From Synechococcus sp. UW179A (GTDB lineage Bacteria; Cyanobacteriota; Cyanobacteriia; PCC-6307; Cyanobiaceae), in NCBI RefSeq assembly GCF_900473965.1, contig NZ_UCNJ01000018.1, forward strand, positions 62,001 through 126,000: DNA of 64,000 bases, read 5' to 3'. Within the stretch, counting starts at the first letter, position 1; each line of letters starts with the position of its first letter. The notes beneath the pieces were generated by a model that worked only from the letters and a program-made list of their open reading frames with translations, searched no databases and had not been told where the DNA came from. Positions 9,421 through 17,270 of the stretch are shown one piece after another. The position numbers and the translations under genes are program-made.

Positions 9421-10092
9421 TTGATTCAGCACAGCAATTCCCCTGATCAGAGCTCGTCCGTCCTGATCTTGTCGAGACCATCCGACGAAGCGCTGCGTCA
9501 CTGCGAGGACGTGAACGAACAGGTGCGGTGCTATCGCAGCCACTTCAGTGATCGCATGGAGATGCGGGCGGATCCCGACACGATTGCAACTTATCTTGAT
9601 CAACATCAAGGTTGGTTCCACAGGTGTGCTTCACCCATGGAGGTCGAAGCTCTCGATCCCCAGGCCTACGCGCTGACTCTCGGACGCTTTGGAAATTTCG
9701 GCTTTGAAGTGGAGCCGACGATCGGCCTACGACTCCTCCCTCGCCAAGCAAAGAGCTACGCGATCGAAACCGTCACCCTTCCAGATCACGATCCAACTTT
9801 GGCAAAGCTCTACGACGTTGATTTCCAAGCCAATTTAATTCTGGTGGACCTCCCTGAGAACAGCGTGGAGCATGATCACAGCTGGGTCAGTTGGACACTT
9901 GATTTAACGGTGTGGATTGCACTTCCCCGAGTGATCACCATGCTCCCCAATGGCCTGGTTCAATCCAGTGGCGACCACCTGCTGCGCCAGATCGTGCGCC
10001 AGATTTCACGCAGACTGACCTGGAAAGTTCAGGAGGATTTCCACGCAAGCCATGCACTGGCATGCCCTCCACGACGGAGGGCGGCTTTCTGA
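9421..10092 (+). CDS. DUF1997-family protein
   Basis: Up to 223 residues, resembling the cyanobacterial/plastid DUF1997 family (SRPBCC/polyketide-cyclase-like fold suspected). The conserved core runs from RCYRSHFSDRMEMRADPDTI to the WTLDLTVWIALPRVITMLP segment and a C-terminal basic helix. The frame opens with TTG at 9421 without a clear ribosome-binding site; GTG at 9511 (VNEQVRCYRS), preceded by GAGG, is a good alternative and starts close to the conserved part. It follows ispH by 18 bp and is probably co-transcribed. The function is unknown. Confidence 0.8.
   Translation: MIQHSNSPDQSSSVLILSRPSDEALRHCEDVNEQVRCYRSHFSDRMEMRADPDTIATYLDQHQGWFHRCASPMEVEALDPQAYALTLGRFGNFGFEVEPTIGLRLLPRQAKSYAIETVTLPDHDPTLAKLYDVDFQANLILVDLPENSVEHDHSWVSWTLDLTVWIALPRVITMLPNGLVQSSGDHLLRQIVRQISRRLTWKVQEDFHASHALACPPRRRAAF
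10064..10090 (+). terminator. Probable terminator overlapping the end of the DUF1997 gene
   Basis: GCCCTCC and GGAGGGC form a perfect 7-bp stem around ACGAC, followed by GGCTTTCT. The hairpin is encoded by the last codons of the gene. The T-run is short, so efficiency is uncertain. Confidence 0.5.
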
Positions 10093-10369
10093 CAGTTGCT
10101 CGAAGATCGGAATCAGCCGCAGACAGAAACTGCTCAGATAATGTTTGCCGCATGCTTGAAACTTGGATCCAAAGCTTGCAACGTGGAAACACAGGCTGAA
10201 GGGCATAAATCCTAAAAAACTGGTCAATCTTCGACTTCAACGATCAGATGTGATCACAGGCTGAGCGGCTCAAGCCGCCAAAACAAGCAATGTCATCAAT
10301 GGCCTAGATCAATCCAGAAAATCCTTAGCGCAGTCCATCAGATTTGTTGCAAGATGTGAGGATGGCCAT

Positions 10370-10840
10370 ATGTTATCTTTTTTACTTCTCGGCCAATCAG
10401 CAATGGCATTGTCAGGGTTTGAGATTGCCGTAGGCGGCATCGCTTCAATTCCAGTGCTGGGCGGCCTGGTTTTGATCGGATACAAAGTTTTCGGCGAAAA
10501 AAATCTTGACACATCGAAGCTGAAACCCAAAAAACCAGCAGCCGCTGAGAAGAAAGCCGCTCCTGCTGCTGAGAAGAAAGCTGCTCCCGCCGCTGACAAG
10601 AAAGCTCCACCCGCCGCCGGCAAAAAAGCCGCTCCTGCTGCTGCCAAGAAAGCTGCTCCCGCCGCTGATCAAAAAGCCGCTCCTACTGCTGACAAGAAAG
10701 CTCCACCCGCCGCTGATCAAAAAGCCACTCCTGCTGCTGACAAGAAAGCTGCTCCCGCCACTGATCAAAAAGCCGCTCCTACTGCTGACAAGAAAACTCC
10801 ATCCGCCGCTGATCAAAAAGCCGCTTCCACAGAGAGCTAA
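10370..10840 (+). CDS. Membrane-anchored Lys/Ala/Pro octad-repeat protein
   Basis: A 156-residue protein of unknown function. Residues 1-57 hold a hydrophobic segment (MLSFLLLGQSAMALSG, then GGIASIPVLGGLVLIGYKV), probably one transmembrane helix or a signal plus anchor, and a short linker. Residues 58-153 are twelve tandem octads of the pattern A-A-(D/E)-(K/Q)-K-A-A-P, followed by TES. Early units are KK-rich and basic; later ones alternate DQK and DKK, giving a 16-residue (48-bp) super-period. The composition recalls histone-H1-like or cell-envelope-spanning Pro/Ala/Lys linkers. ATG 10370 has GAGG nearby. It begins the AT-rich islet and no neighbour hints at a function. Confidence 0.75.
   Translation: MLSFLLLGQSAMALSGFEIAVGGIASIPVLGGLVLIGYKVFGEKNLDTSKLKPKKPAAAEKKAAPAAEKKAAPAADKKAPPAAGKKAAPAAAKKAAPAADQKAAPTADKKAPPAADQKATPAADKKAAPATDQKAAPTADKKTPSAADQKAASTES
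10541..10828 (+). repeat. Tandem 24-bp coding repeat (12 units)
   Basis: Twelve in-frame 24-bp units encode the octads of the repeat protein. The distal half shows a clearer 48-bp period, alternating GATCAAAAAGCC-type and GACAAGAAAGCT-type units, which suggests recent expansion by slippage or unequal exchange. Confidence 0.9.
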
Positions 10841-11051
10841 ACGCTGTTTATTCAGCCCATCTCAATTAAAAATCAATCCATCAAGACAATGACTTGAGTT
10901 AATGGTGGTTGCCTACAAATAGATATCGGGCTCATCAGGAATGATACAATCTTCCGCAATTTAAATGTGATCATTAGACTACACAACTGACAAAAAAGAT
11001 GCATGAATCAATTCATTGACGACTACAGTTAAAGAGCAATGATTAACAATC

Positions 11052-11375
11052 ATGGGTGACTGGAGTCAGCAGCTCCTGAAGCTGAATTTCCAAAAAGAAA
11101 AAAAAGCTGACGGCTCGATCTCTTATACGCTTACCCCTGGACATCGGCGAGACTCTTATTGGACAAAAATCACCGTGAAACAAATTGGCACTCCTACTCC
11201 TGATGCATGGCAAGTGACCTGCGCAAGATCAGAGATTCGAATCGGCCTATGGAAAATTCATAATACAACCCAAGATATCAGCGTCGTTGTTCACACAAGT
11301 GTTCAAAAAATGATCGAAGATATTAATTACCAAACGAGACTTAAGCCAAGCTTTTTATCAAAGATCAGCAACTGA
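11052..11375 (+). CDS. Hypothetical protein
   Basis: A 107-residue protein that I do not recognise. It is predicted soluble, beta-rich in the middle (KKADGSISYTLTPG, WTKITVKQIG, WQVTCARSEIRIGLWK) and basic overall, without signal peptide or membrane segment. It has AT-richer codons than the core genes around it and lies in the small-gene islet with no operon partner close by. Confidence 0.6.
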   Translation: MGDWSQQLLKLNFQKEKKADGSISYTLTPGHRRDSYWTKITVKQIGTPTPDAWQVTCARSEIRIGLWKIHNTTQDISVVVHTSVQKMIEDINYQTRLKPSFLSKISN

Positions 11376-11525
11376 ACTGATCTCGTTCGAGCTTCTATTG
11401 ATCAACAACATCTTGATTGAATCATTGCATTCAACTTGGAACAGGCCATCACAGGATACCGATAAGCTCTGGCTAAGGCCTTGAGAAATACTGGTCATAC
11501 CCAATGAACTGATGCATGTCGATCA

Positions 11526-11942
11526 ATGAACAACGCAAAATCCAACGTGAGACCAACTCTCAATCCAGATGAGATCGATAACGCCATTAGCCAGGCTGAT
11601 CTGAGCGAGATTGAAGGCGAAATCATTGAATACATACGATATATCGGGGTTTTCAATGAACTCAGCTTGAAAAAGGCATTGTCCATGCCATCCAAGCCGC
11701 CTGCTTTATATCGATTGTGCAAAGCATGCGAAAAAATTGGCAGTCAACTCCCTGATCAATTCAAAATGATGATGACTTGGTCAGAAGACCAAAGCGACGA
11801 CAACATCGCCTGGCAAGGAAATTTAGTTTGTGCAATCGCATACACATGCGACGGCACTAAATTACAACCCGAAAACAAAACCTCGCTGTATCACACTTTT
11901 GCAGTACATAAAGAATTATTCAACGGACTAGAAGCTGATTGA
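11526..11942 (+). CDS. Hypothetical protein
   Basis: A 138-residue protein that I do not recognise. The N-terminal half is acidic and helical (NPDEIDNAISQADLSEIEGE). The C-terminal half contains two cysteines in LYRLCKACEKIG and a beta-like stretch NIAWQGNLVCAIAYTCDGTK. No membrane segment or signal peptide is seen. It stands alone in the AT-rich islet, about 110 bp before the flavodoxin gene. Confidence 0.6.
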   Translation: MNNAKSNVRPTLNPDEIDNAISQADLSEIEGEIIEYIRYIGVFNELSLKKALSMPSKPPALYRLCKACEKIGSQLPDQFKMMMTWSEDQSDDNIAWQGNLVCAIAYTCDGTKLQPENKTSLYHTFAVHKELFNGLEAD

Positions 11943-12050
11943 AGGGCATCCCGCAACAGGATTTGGACGTATAGTAAGTGACAATAGATTGTTAAATACT
12001 ATTTGATCAATGCCTCAGGGCGAGAAAAAATAGAGTTGATAGGTTTCTCT

Positions 12051-12566
12051 ATGAAATTTACGATTGTCTTTGCATCAGCAACCGGTCATACGGAAGACAT
12101 CGCCGAGAGGCTCGACCAGCTCCTTCCCGATTCTGAACTCAAAGAGCTCAGTGATTTTCAGGACATCAAGGACATTGAAGCCTGTGAGGCACTGATCTGT
12201 TGCACTCCAACCTGGAATACCGGGTCAGACGTCAAAAGGTCAGGAACCGTTTGGGATGAGCACATTGAGCAGATCCCGACCCTCAATTGCTCAGGAAAAC
12301 CTGTGGCCATCGTTGGCCTTGGAGATTCAGCAGCTTTTAGTAAATTTTTCTGTGACGCGATGGAAGAGCTTTACACAGCCTTTCAGAAAGCTGGTGGCAA
12401 TTTGATTGGACATGTGTCAGGTGAAGACTATATTTTCGATGATTCAAAAAGCATGATCAACGGGATGTTTTGCGGGCTCCCGATTGACGAAGACAATGAG
12501 TCAGAAAAAACGCAAGATCGTTTAGAAGCCTGGTGCAAAACAATTTTAGAAGAGTCAAAATTATAA
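12051..12566 (+). CDS. Flavodoxin-like protein
   Basis: A 171-residue flavodoxin-fold protein. The N-terminal MKFTIVFASATGHTEDIAER is the FMN phosphate-binding loop (a variant of TxTGxT). CTPTWNTGSD is the W-containing FMN loop and IVGLGDSAAF the second FMN loop. It is a likely electron carrier able to replace ferredoxin when iron is low. It is clearly diverged from standard cyanobacterial IsiB: the second loop lacks the usual aromatic motif, and ICC plus other cysteines are present. The ATG at 12051 fits the family start; the frame runs 16 codons further upstream. A TATAGT hexamer occurs about 80 bp upstream. Location among islet genes suggests acquisition. Confidence 0.85.
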   Translation: MKFTIVFASATGHTEDIAERLDQLLPDSELKELSDFQDIKDIEACEALICCTPTWNTGSDVKRSGTVWDEHIEQIPTLNCSGKPVAIVGLGDSAAFSKFFCDAMEELYTAFQKAGGNLIGHVSGEDYIFDDSKSMINGMFCGLPIDEDNESEKTQDRLEAWCKTILEESKL

Positions 12567-13107
12567 TATCTCACATATCAATCAAAAAACAGGCAAGTAT
12601 TTATATTATTCCGCTCACGCTTCAAGACCCTACATTTATTGATTCAAGAAATATACAGAGATTAATCAGTTTGCTTATTCTGAAAAGACATACAATTCAC
12701 TGGAAGTCCAGCGATGATACTCACTAATACAGGGGTCATAACCATGGCAACGATCAGAAGTCCTATCGGTTGTGGAGTTGATTCTCGCGTCGCCTGGAGC
12801 AAAGCGAGAACGCAACTGCTCACATACAACAGCGATATCAAAAAGGGCTTTAGCACCTGAACATTGTTTCAATGACAAAATATTCTATGACAGCCAGGTC
12901 AGAATCTGAGATGGCGCCAATCTTAAATCCTTAACGAACAATTGCCAGGCCCGGTGAATGGCACAACCAATGTCGACTTCGAGATCAGGGGCGAAAGTTA
13001 ACTTTAATAAAGCCAGCGGAACTACACGCAGGCCGCCATCAAAAGTGCTTTCAGCTCAATCACTTTGGAGAGATTAAAGCAGCGAATTACTCCTTCAGCC
13101 ATAAAGA
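12567..13107. other. AT-rich intergenic stretch, one doubtful small gene
   Basis: No convincing long gene is present. The only plausible coding sequence is a minus-strand hydrophobic frame at 12662-12856, listed separately. The rest is AT-rich with scattered stop codons. No RNA gene or repeat family was recognised. Confidence 0.5.
12662..12856 (-). CDS. Possible small two-helix membrane protein
   Basis: A 64-residue frame starting with GTG. It encodes two hydrophobic stretches (PFLISLLYVSSCVLALLQ and IGLLIVAMVMTPVLVSIIAG) separated by a polar turn, ending in a charged tail. The hydrophobic pattern is better than chance for an AT-rich spacer, but there is no strong ribosome-binding site and I do not recognise a family. 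It may not be a gene. Confidence 0.35.
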   Translation of the reverse strand: MLKPFLISLLYVSSCVLALLQATRESTPQPIGLLIVAMVMTPVLVSIIAGLPVNCMSFQNKQTD

Positions 13108-13380
13108 ATGGACAACTTTAAAGCGAAGCATTGGCGAAGATTGATTAGTTTAAATCGGCCAATGGTTGAACCGAATTGGGATTATTTCATCAACGCTCCA
13201 CTGGATCAAGGAACCATTCGATTTGAAACGAAAACAGAGAGAGCCCTCCACGCCAGAGTTGTGGCAGCAGAAGCCAACTGGATGCAATACAAAACCTGCG
13301 AGCAACTCAGCGCGTACTGGTCCGCCAAGCGTGATCTCGATGCGTTTCGAGAAGGTCGAGCACAAGCAAAACAGGAGTGA
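13108..13380 (+). CDS. Hypothetical protein
   Basis: A 90-residue protein that I do not recognise. It is predicted soluble, helical and rich in charged residues, with an aromatic N-terminal half (KHWRRLISLNRPMVEPNWDYF) and a helical tail ending REGRAQAKQE. The ribosome-binding context is weak (AAAGA). It has no close operon partner and belongs to the islet of small genes. Confidence 0.55.
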   Translation: MDNFKAKHWRRLISLNRPMVEPNWDYFINAPLDQGTIRFETKTERALHARVVAAEANWMQYKTCEQLSAYWSAKRDLDAFREGRAQAKQE

Positions 13381-13510
13381 GCCTGTTCAGAAGCAGCGCT
13401 CAAGGCAGCCCACAAAACTCCCAACTCCCTTGCAAGCGAAAAAGAATTCGGTGGTTAATGCAATATAAGTAACTCAGCTGAATAGCATAAGCTACATTCC
13501 CCGGTTATTG

Positions 13511-13516
13511 TATAAT
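13511..13516 (+). promoter_or_regulatory. -10 like hexamer TATAAT
   Basis: A perfect TATAAT lies about 30 bp upstream of the 45-residue membrane-protein gene. No good -35 element is seen 17 bp further upstream. Confidence 0.4.
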
Positions 13517-13541
13517 CAAACAATTATTTTCACAGGCTTCG

Positions 13542-13679
13542 ATGTATCAAGACTTCACAGCAATTGCGATCTTGCTCTTAACGGCAATTCCCGTTTTAGC
13601 AGTCGCCGCAACTGTGTTCTTTTACGTTAGAAGTAACGACAGAAAAACTCCTCTGACCAGGGAAGATTTTTATCGTTAA
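13542..13679 (+). CDS. 45-residue single-span membrane protein
   Basis: The short frame beginning MYQDFTAIAILLLTAIPVLA encodes one transmembrane helix and a polar, basic tail ending LTREDFYR. Its size and layout resemble the small subunits of photosystems, cytochrome b6f or NDH-1, but it does not match any of those I can recall, so no name is given. A TATAAT box precedes it. It is convergent with the DUF4079 gene, 24 bp away. Confidence 0.6.
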   Translation: MYQDFTAIAILLLTAIPVLAVAATVFFYVRSNDRKTPLTREDFYR

Positions 13680-13703
13680 TACAGTCAAGTTCGCTCAATT
13701 GCT

Positions 13704-14162
13704 TTAGCGGTTGAGCCATATTCTGTTCATAATTTGCATTCCACTGACTGCTTGCCAAAGAAACAAACTGAGCATTCCCATGTTCAGCCCCACATGGACT
13801 TTTCGTGCCAATAGGTTTCCACGCTGCATCAAAGGTGAAAGAGATGAGGCTGCAGCGATCATTCCGGTCATGACCAGACCAACCACCAAGTGCGGGCCAA
13901 CGAACAGCTTGCCGTTGTTCAGATAGGTGACTGCCATACCACCAAGTGTTCCAAACACCATGACGGCCATCAAACCGCTGCCCCAGAGGTAGTGTCTCTG
14001 GGCAAATTTTCCAGGGATCAAGGCCTTGCGCTGCTCGGATGTCCCCGTACGCACTTTCTTGGCCTTGATGCCGAGGTACGTCGCGTAAGCACCCGCAGCC
14101 AGCAACAGCCACATCATCAGCGGATGAAGGAAGTTGAGACCAAAAGACAGGTCCGTCGGCAT
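13704..14162 (-). CDS. DUF4079-family membrane protein
   Basis: A 152-residue protein with four hydrophobic helices, matching the cyanobacterial DUF4079 family. Visible marks are FLHPLMMWLLLAAGAYATYLG, the conserved histidine in FAQRHYLWGSGLM, GPHLVVGL and VHVGLNMGMLSLFLWQ. The spaced histidines in the membrane resemble cytochrome b561-type haem ligands, but haem binding is only an inference. The ATG at 14162 (MPTDLSFG) is preferred over the TTG just upstream. It lies downstream of purH on the same strand. Confidence 0.8.
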   Translation of the reverse strand: MPTDLSFGLNFLHPLMMWLLLAAGAYATYLGIKAKKVRTGTSEQRKALIPGKFAQRHYLWGSGLMAVMVFGTLGGMAVTYLNNGKLFVGPHLVVGLVMTGMIAAASSLSPLMQRGNLLARKVHVGLNMGMLSLFLWQAVSGMQIMNRIWLNR

Positions 14163-14234
14163 CAAAAATCACACGATTGAACGAAGGCTAAAACTGCAGC
14201 CCCCAACTCGTGGAGTCCTGCGCCCTCTTGACGA

Positions 14235-15818
14235 TCAGTGCAGGAAGTGACGGCGTCCTGTCAGAAGCATTGACAAGCCGAGTTCATTGCAAGCCTGAAT
14301 GGAATCCCCATCACGTTTGCTGCCACCTGGATGGATCACAGCCGTAATTCCATGGTCGGCAGCAAGGCGGACCGTGTCGTCGAAAGGAAAAAAGCCATCG
14401 CTGGCCAGCACAGCACCACGGCTGCGATCACCGGCGGCCTCCAGGGCGATCTGCGCCGAACCCACCCTATTCATCTGGCCAGCTCCCACGCCGAGGCTCT
14501 GGCCTTCCCTAGCAACGACGATCGCATTGGAGCGAACGTGGCGCACTAACTGCCAGGCGAAACAGAGATCTTCACGTTCGCTCGCGGTGGGAACTCGCTC
14601 GGTTGCCACGGTCCAATCATCCGGCGTCACGCGCTGGTCATCAAGATCCTGCACGAGAACTCCACCAAGAATGCTGCGCACATGGTCCTGACCGGCGGCG
14701 TCAATGGAATCCGGAGACAGTTCAAGCAAGCGCAAATTGGCTTTGGCAGCGAGGATCTCCCGCGCTTCAGGTGCAAACCCTGGTGCAACGACACATTCCA
14801 GGAAGAGGCTCGTGAGTTCACGTGCAGCCGTTGCATCAACACAACCGTTCAGGGCCACGATGCCTCCAAAAGCGCTGACGCGATCTGCATCCAAAGCCCG
14901 ACTCAGTGCGGCAGCAGTGCCATCACCGATCGCCACCCCGCAAGGGTTGGTGTGTTTCACCACAACCGCTGCAGCGCGACTGGCGGGGTGGCTGCCATTG
15001 GTGCCATAGCCGAATTCTCGGACCGTTGCCAAAGCAGCCTCTAGGTCCAACAGGTTATTAGTGCTGAGCTCTTTGCCTTGCAACTGAATGGCTCCGCCCC
15101 AGCCTGCCTTGGCAGCGCTGTACCAACTGGCGTGTTGATGGGGATTTTCTCCGTATCGCAAGCGTTGACGCAACGGCAAAGCCTCGAGCCAGGGGAGATC
15201 TGCCTCCGTTGGATCAGCTGTGCTCACCTCTGGTCTGGCCTGCATCCATCGGGTGATCGCGGCGTCGTAAGCCGCCGTATGAGCGAAAGCTTCCACGGCA
15301 AGCTCACGTCGCACTGCATCCGTTAGTGCTCCCCCCGACGCATCCAGCGCAGCCAAAAAACGGTCGTACTGATTCGGAGCGGTCAGCACTGCAACATGCG
15401 CGTGGTTCTTGGCTGCGGACCGCACCATCGTCGGACCGCCGATATCAATGTTCTCGATTGCGGTGTCCCAGCTCACCGTGGGGTCAGCAACCGTTTCTCG
15501 AAATGGATACAGATTGACGACAACAACATCGATGGGTGCGATCTCCTGAGCGATCAGATCGGCTTCATGGCTGGCATCGCCACGCCGGGCAAGGATGCCG
15601 CCGTGAATGCGGGGGTGCAGCGTCTTCACCCGTCCGCCAAGAATCTCCGGAGCGCCGGTGTAATCCGCCACAGGAGTGACAGGCAGACCAGCCTGCTTGA
15701 GGACCTTGGCTGTCCCACCGCTGGAGAGCAACTGGTAGCCGTAGCGATGATGCAAAGCCTCAGCGAGAGGCACCAGTCCGCGCTTATCGGACACGCTCAG
15801 CAGCGCAGTGGGAGCCAT
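14235..15818 (-). CDS. purH: Bifunctional AICAR formyltransferase / IMP cyclohydrolase
   Basis: A 527-residue enzyme performing the last two steps of de novo purine synthesis. The N-terminal MGS-like cyclohydrolase domain ([45 protein letters not shown]) is followed by the transformylase domain with the catalytic KHTNPCG motif and a C-terminal [12 protein letters not shown]...HPGGSKRD segment. The length is standard. It is divergent from the esterase gene, whose upstream region abuts its ATG at 15818. Confidence 0.97.
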   Translation of the reverse strand: MAPTALLSVSDKRGLVPLAEALHHRYGYQLLSSGGTAKVLKQAGLPVTPVADYTGAPEILGGRVKTLHPRIHGGILARRGDASHEADLIAQEIAPIDVVVVNLYPFRETVADPTVSWDTAIENIDIGGPTMVRSAAKNHAHVAVLTAPNQYDRFLAALDASGGALTDAVRRELAVEAFAHTAAYDAAITRWMQARPEVSTADPTEADLPWLEALPLRQRLRYGENPHQHASWYSAAKAGWGGAIQLQGKELSTNNLLDLEAALATVREFGYGTNGSHPASRAAAVVVKHTNPCGVAIGDGTAAALSRALDADRVSAFGGIVALNGCVDATAARELTSLFLECVVAPGFAPEAREILAAKANLRLLELSPDSIDAAGQDHVRSILGGVLVQDLDDQRVTPDDWTVATERVPTASEREDLCFAWQLVRHVRSNAIVVAREGQSLGVGAGQMNRVGSAQIALEAAGDRSRGAVLASDGFFPFDDTVRLAADHGITAVIHPGGSKRDGDSIQACNELGLSMLLTGRRHFLH

Positions 15819-15877
15819 GGCAGCAGGACAGGAATGAGACCTTGGGCCAACCTACGCAGCAGCAGGTCAAGCAGCTG

Positions 15878-16483
15878 ATGCCTGATTCAGTGATTCATAC
15901 CGGTCTGGAACCGGGACACATTCGCCTGGTGCTTCTCCATGGCTGGGGGGCTGATGCAGAGGATTTACTACCCCTCGGCGATGGGCTGGCTGCAGCAGCA
16001 ACGGTTCCTGCGGAATGCATCGGACTGCAGGCACCCGAACCTCACCCAGGCGGCCAGGGACGTCAGTGGTATGGACTGTTCCCATCTGACTGGCAGGCCG
16101 TGCCATCAGCCACGCAACAGTTGCGCCATCGCATTGAAAAACTCGATCTAGAGACCATTCCGCTCTCTAAAACGGTTCTGATCGGTTTCTCCCAGGGTGG
16201 GGCCATGGCCCTGCATGTAGGTTGCAACCTGCCACTGGCGGGAGTAATCAGCTGCAGCGGCTACCCCCATCCAGGGTGGCAACCTCCATCGAACCGACCA
16301 CCTGTGCTGCTGCTACACGGTCGGAATGACGATGTCGTCCCGGCTGCGGCAGCAGAGAAACTGCTTGAACTCCTGGGATCGGGATCCAGTGAATGCAGCT
16401 TGAAAACTTTTGCCGGTGGACATTCCATTCCCCTGGCAGCTCAGGAGGCCATGGCTGAATCGATCATGTCCTGGCTGAAATAA
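15878..16483 (+). CDS. Alpha/beta hydrolase, phospholipase/carboxylesterase family
   Basis: A protein of about 201 residues with the serine-hydrolase fold of YpfH/EstB-type carboxylesterases. The oxyanion region is VLLHGWGADAEDLL, the nucleophile elbow is GFSQGG, the acid residue is in LLLHGRNDDVV and the catalytic histidine is in FAGGHSIP. The ATG at 15878 (MPDSVIHTG) is preferred over an upstream TTG at 15842. The substrate is unknown. It is convergent with the DUF3155 gene. Confidence 0.85.
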   Translation: MPDSVIHTGLEPGHIRLVLLHGWGADAEDLLPLGDGLAAAATVPAECIGLQAPEPHPGGQGRQWYGLFPSDWQAVPSATQQLRHRIEKLDLETIPLSKTVLIGFSQGGAMALHVGCNLPLAGVISCSGYPHPGWQPPSNRPPVLLLHGRNDDVVPAAAAEKLLELLGSGSSECSLKTFAGGHSIPLAAQEAMAESIMSWLK

Positions 16484-16495
16484 CTCGGCCAGGAC
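16468..16495 (+). terminator. Possible terminator at esterase 3' end
   Basis: GTCCTGGC and GCCAGGAC form a perfect 8-bp stem around a 12-base loop that spans the stop codon. The following AACATTT is a poor T-run, so the call is tentative. Confidence 0.35.
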
Positions 16496-16510
16496 AACAT
16501 TTCGCCTGAT

Positions 16511-16879
16511 TCAAACGAAGGCGTATTCGTACTCTTCCATCTCTTCCCAGTCGTCGGAAGAAAGCTCCAGGCCTTCGAAGATCACCTCTTCACCAACGCG
16601 GTCGACAATGGTGCGCAGCGAAGGGAAGAGAAAGTGATTTTCCTCTGCATACTGAGCACTGAACAGGCCCTTTTCACCCCAGAAGAAACGGTCTGTGGTG
16701 TGTTCGTTTCGCCGCACGTTTAGCAACGCTGGAGGTACAAGACAGCCTTCAGCGATGAAGCGGCGGGCCGCTGTCACGGGCTTGTGTTCCCCGGTTTCCA
16801 GATGGAACGTGGGCACGTGGGCCAGAACACGCTGACCGGCAAGACGGCGGCGGCTAATCCGCTTGCGCTTCTTAGACAT
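16511..16879 (-). CDS. DUF3155-family protein
   Basis: A 122-residue cyanobacterial protein: a strongly basic N-terminus (MSKKRKRISRRRLAGQRVLA), a middle segment with TARR/ARRFIAEGCLVPPAL and an acidic tail (SSDDWEEMEEYEYAFV). This matches the DUF3155 pattern. Basic-to-acidic polarity suggests nucleic-acid or ribosome association, but the function is unknown. The ATG at 16879 is preceded by GGAGG, deciding the start against the longer frame. Confidence 0.82.
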   Translation of the reverse strand: MSKKRKRISRRRLAGQRVLAHVPTFHLETGEHKPVTAARRFIAEGCLVPPALLNVRRNEHTTDRFFWGEKGLFSAQYAEENHFLFPSLRTIVDRVGEEVIFEGLELSSDDWEEMEEYEYAFV

Positions 16880-17270
16880 AAGGTTGCCTCCCGCAGACGG
16901 GAGCTGAGAGGTGGACGGAAGGGAGCTGTTGGGCTGAGCCGTTGGTTGAGCAATGCCCTGATCGATCCACAAGGGGAGAATTCAGGTCATCAGCGTTCGG
17001 ACTGCGGAAATCCGGAGAAGGCCGGCTCGCAATAAGACACACTCCATTGCTTACAACGACGAATGTCGACGTCAACAGGGGATTCATCAACCTCTGCTGT
17101 AACCTTGGTGGCACGGAAAGTGCAACCTCAATCGGAGCAACGAAGGAGCAAGGCCTCCCAGGGGCCATGCTGTCGGTCGCACCTCCGATCTTAAGACTTT
17201 TTCCTAATTTGGCAAGCAGTCCAAATGCGTTACCGCACGACCGTCTGTATTCCGTGATGCAGTTCGGCTG
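16880..17270. other. Intergenic region without recognised gene
   Basis: This divergent spacer separates the DUF3155 gene and the histidine kinase gene. It contains frames of up to 134 codons on both strands, but their composition is not protein-like and they lack start context. No tRNA, SRP RNA, RNase P or tmRNA motif was seen. It probably holds both promoters. Confidence 0.5.

Noticed and set aside
10541-10828. Regular 24-bp repeats resembling a CRISPR-like array
   Set aside because: The units are contiguous with no spacers and keep one reading frame of the octad protein, so they are coding tandem repeats.
12747-12862. Plus-strand 38-codon frame beginning MATIRSPIG
   Set aside because: It is antisense to the more protein-like hydrophobic minus-strand frame and has no ribosome-binding site.
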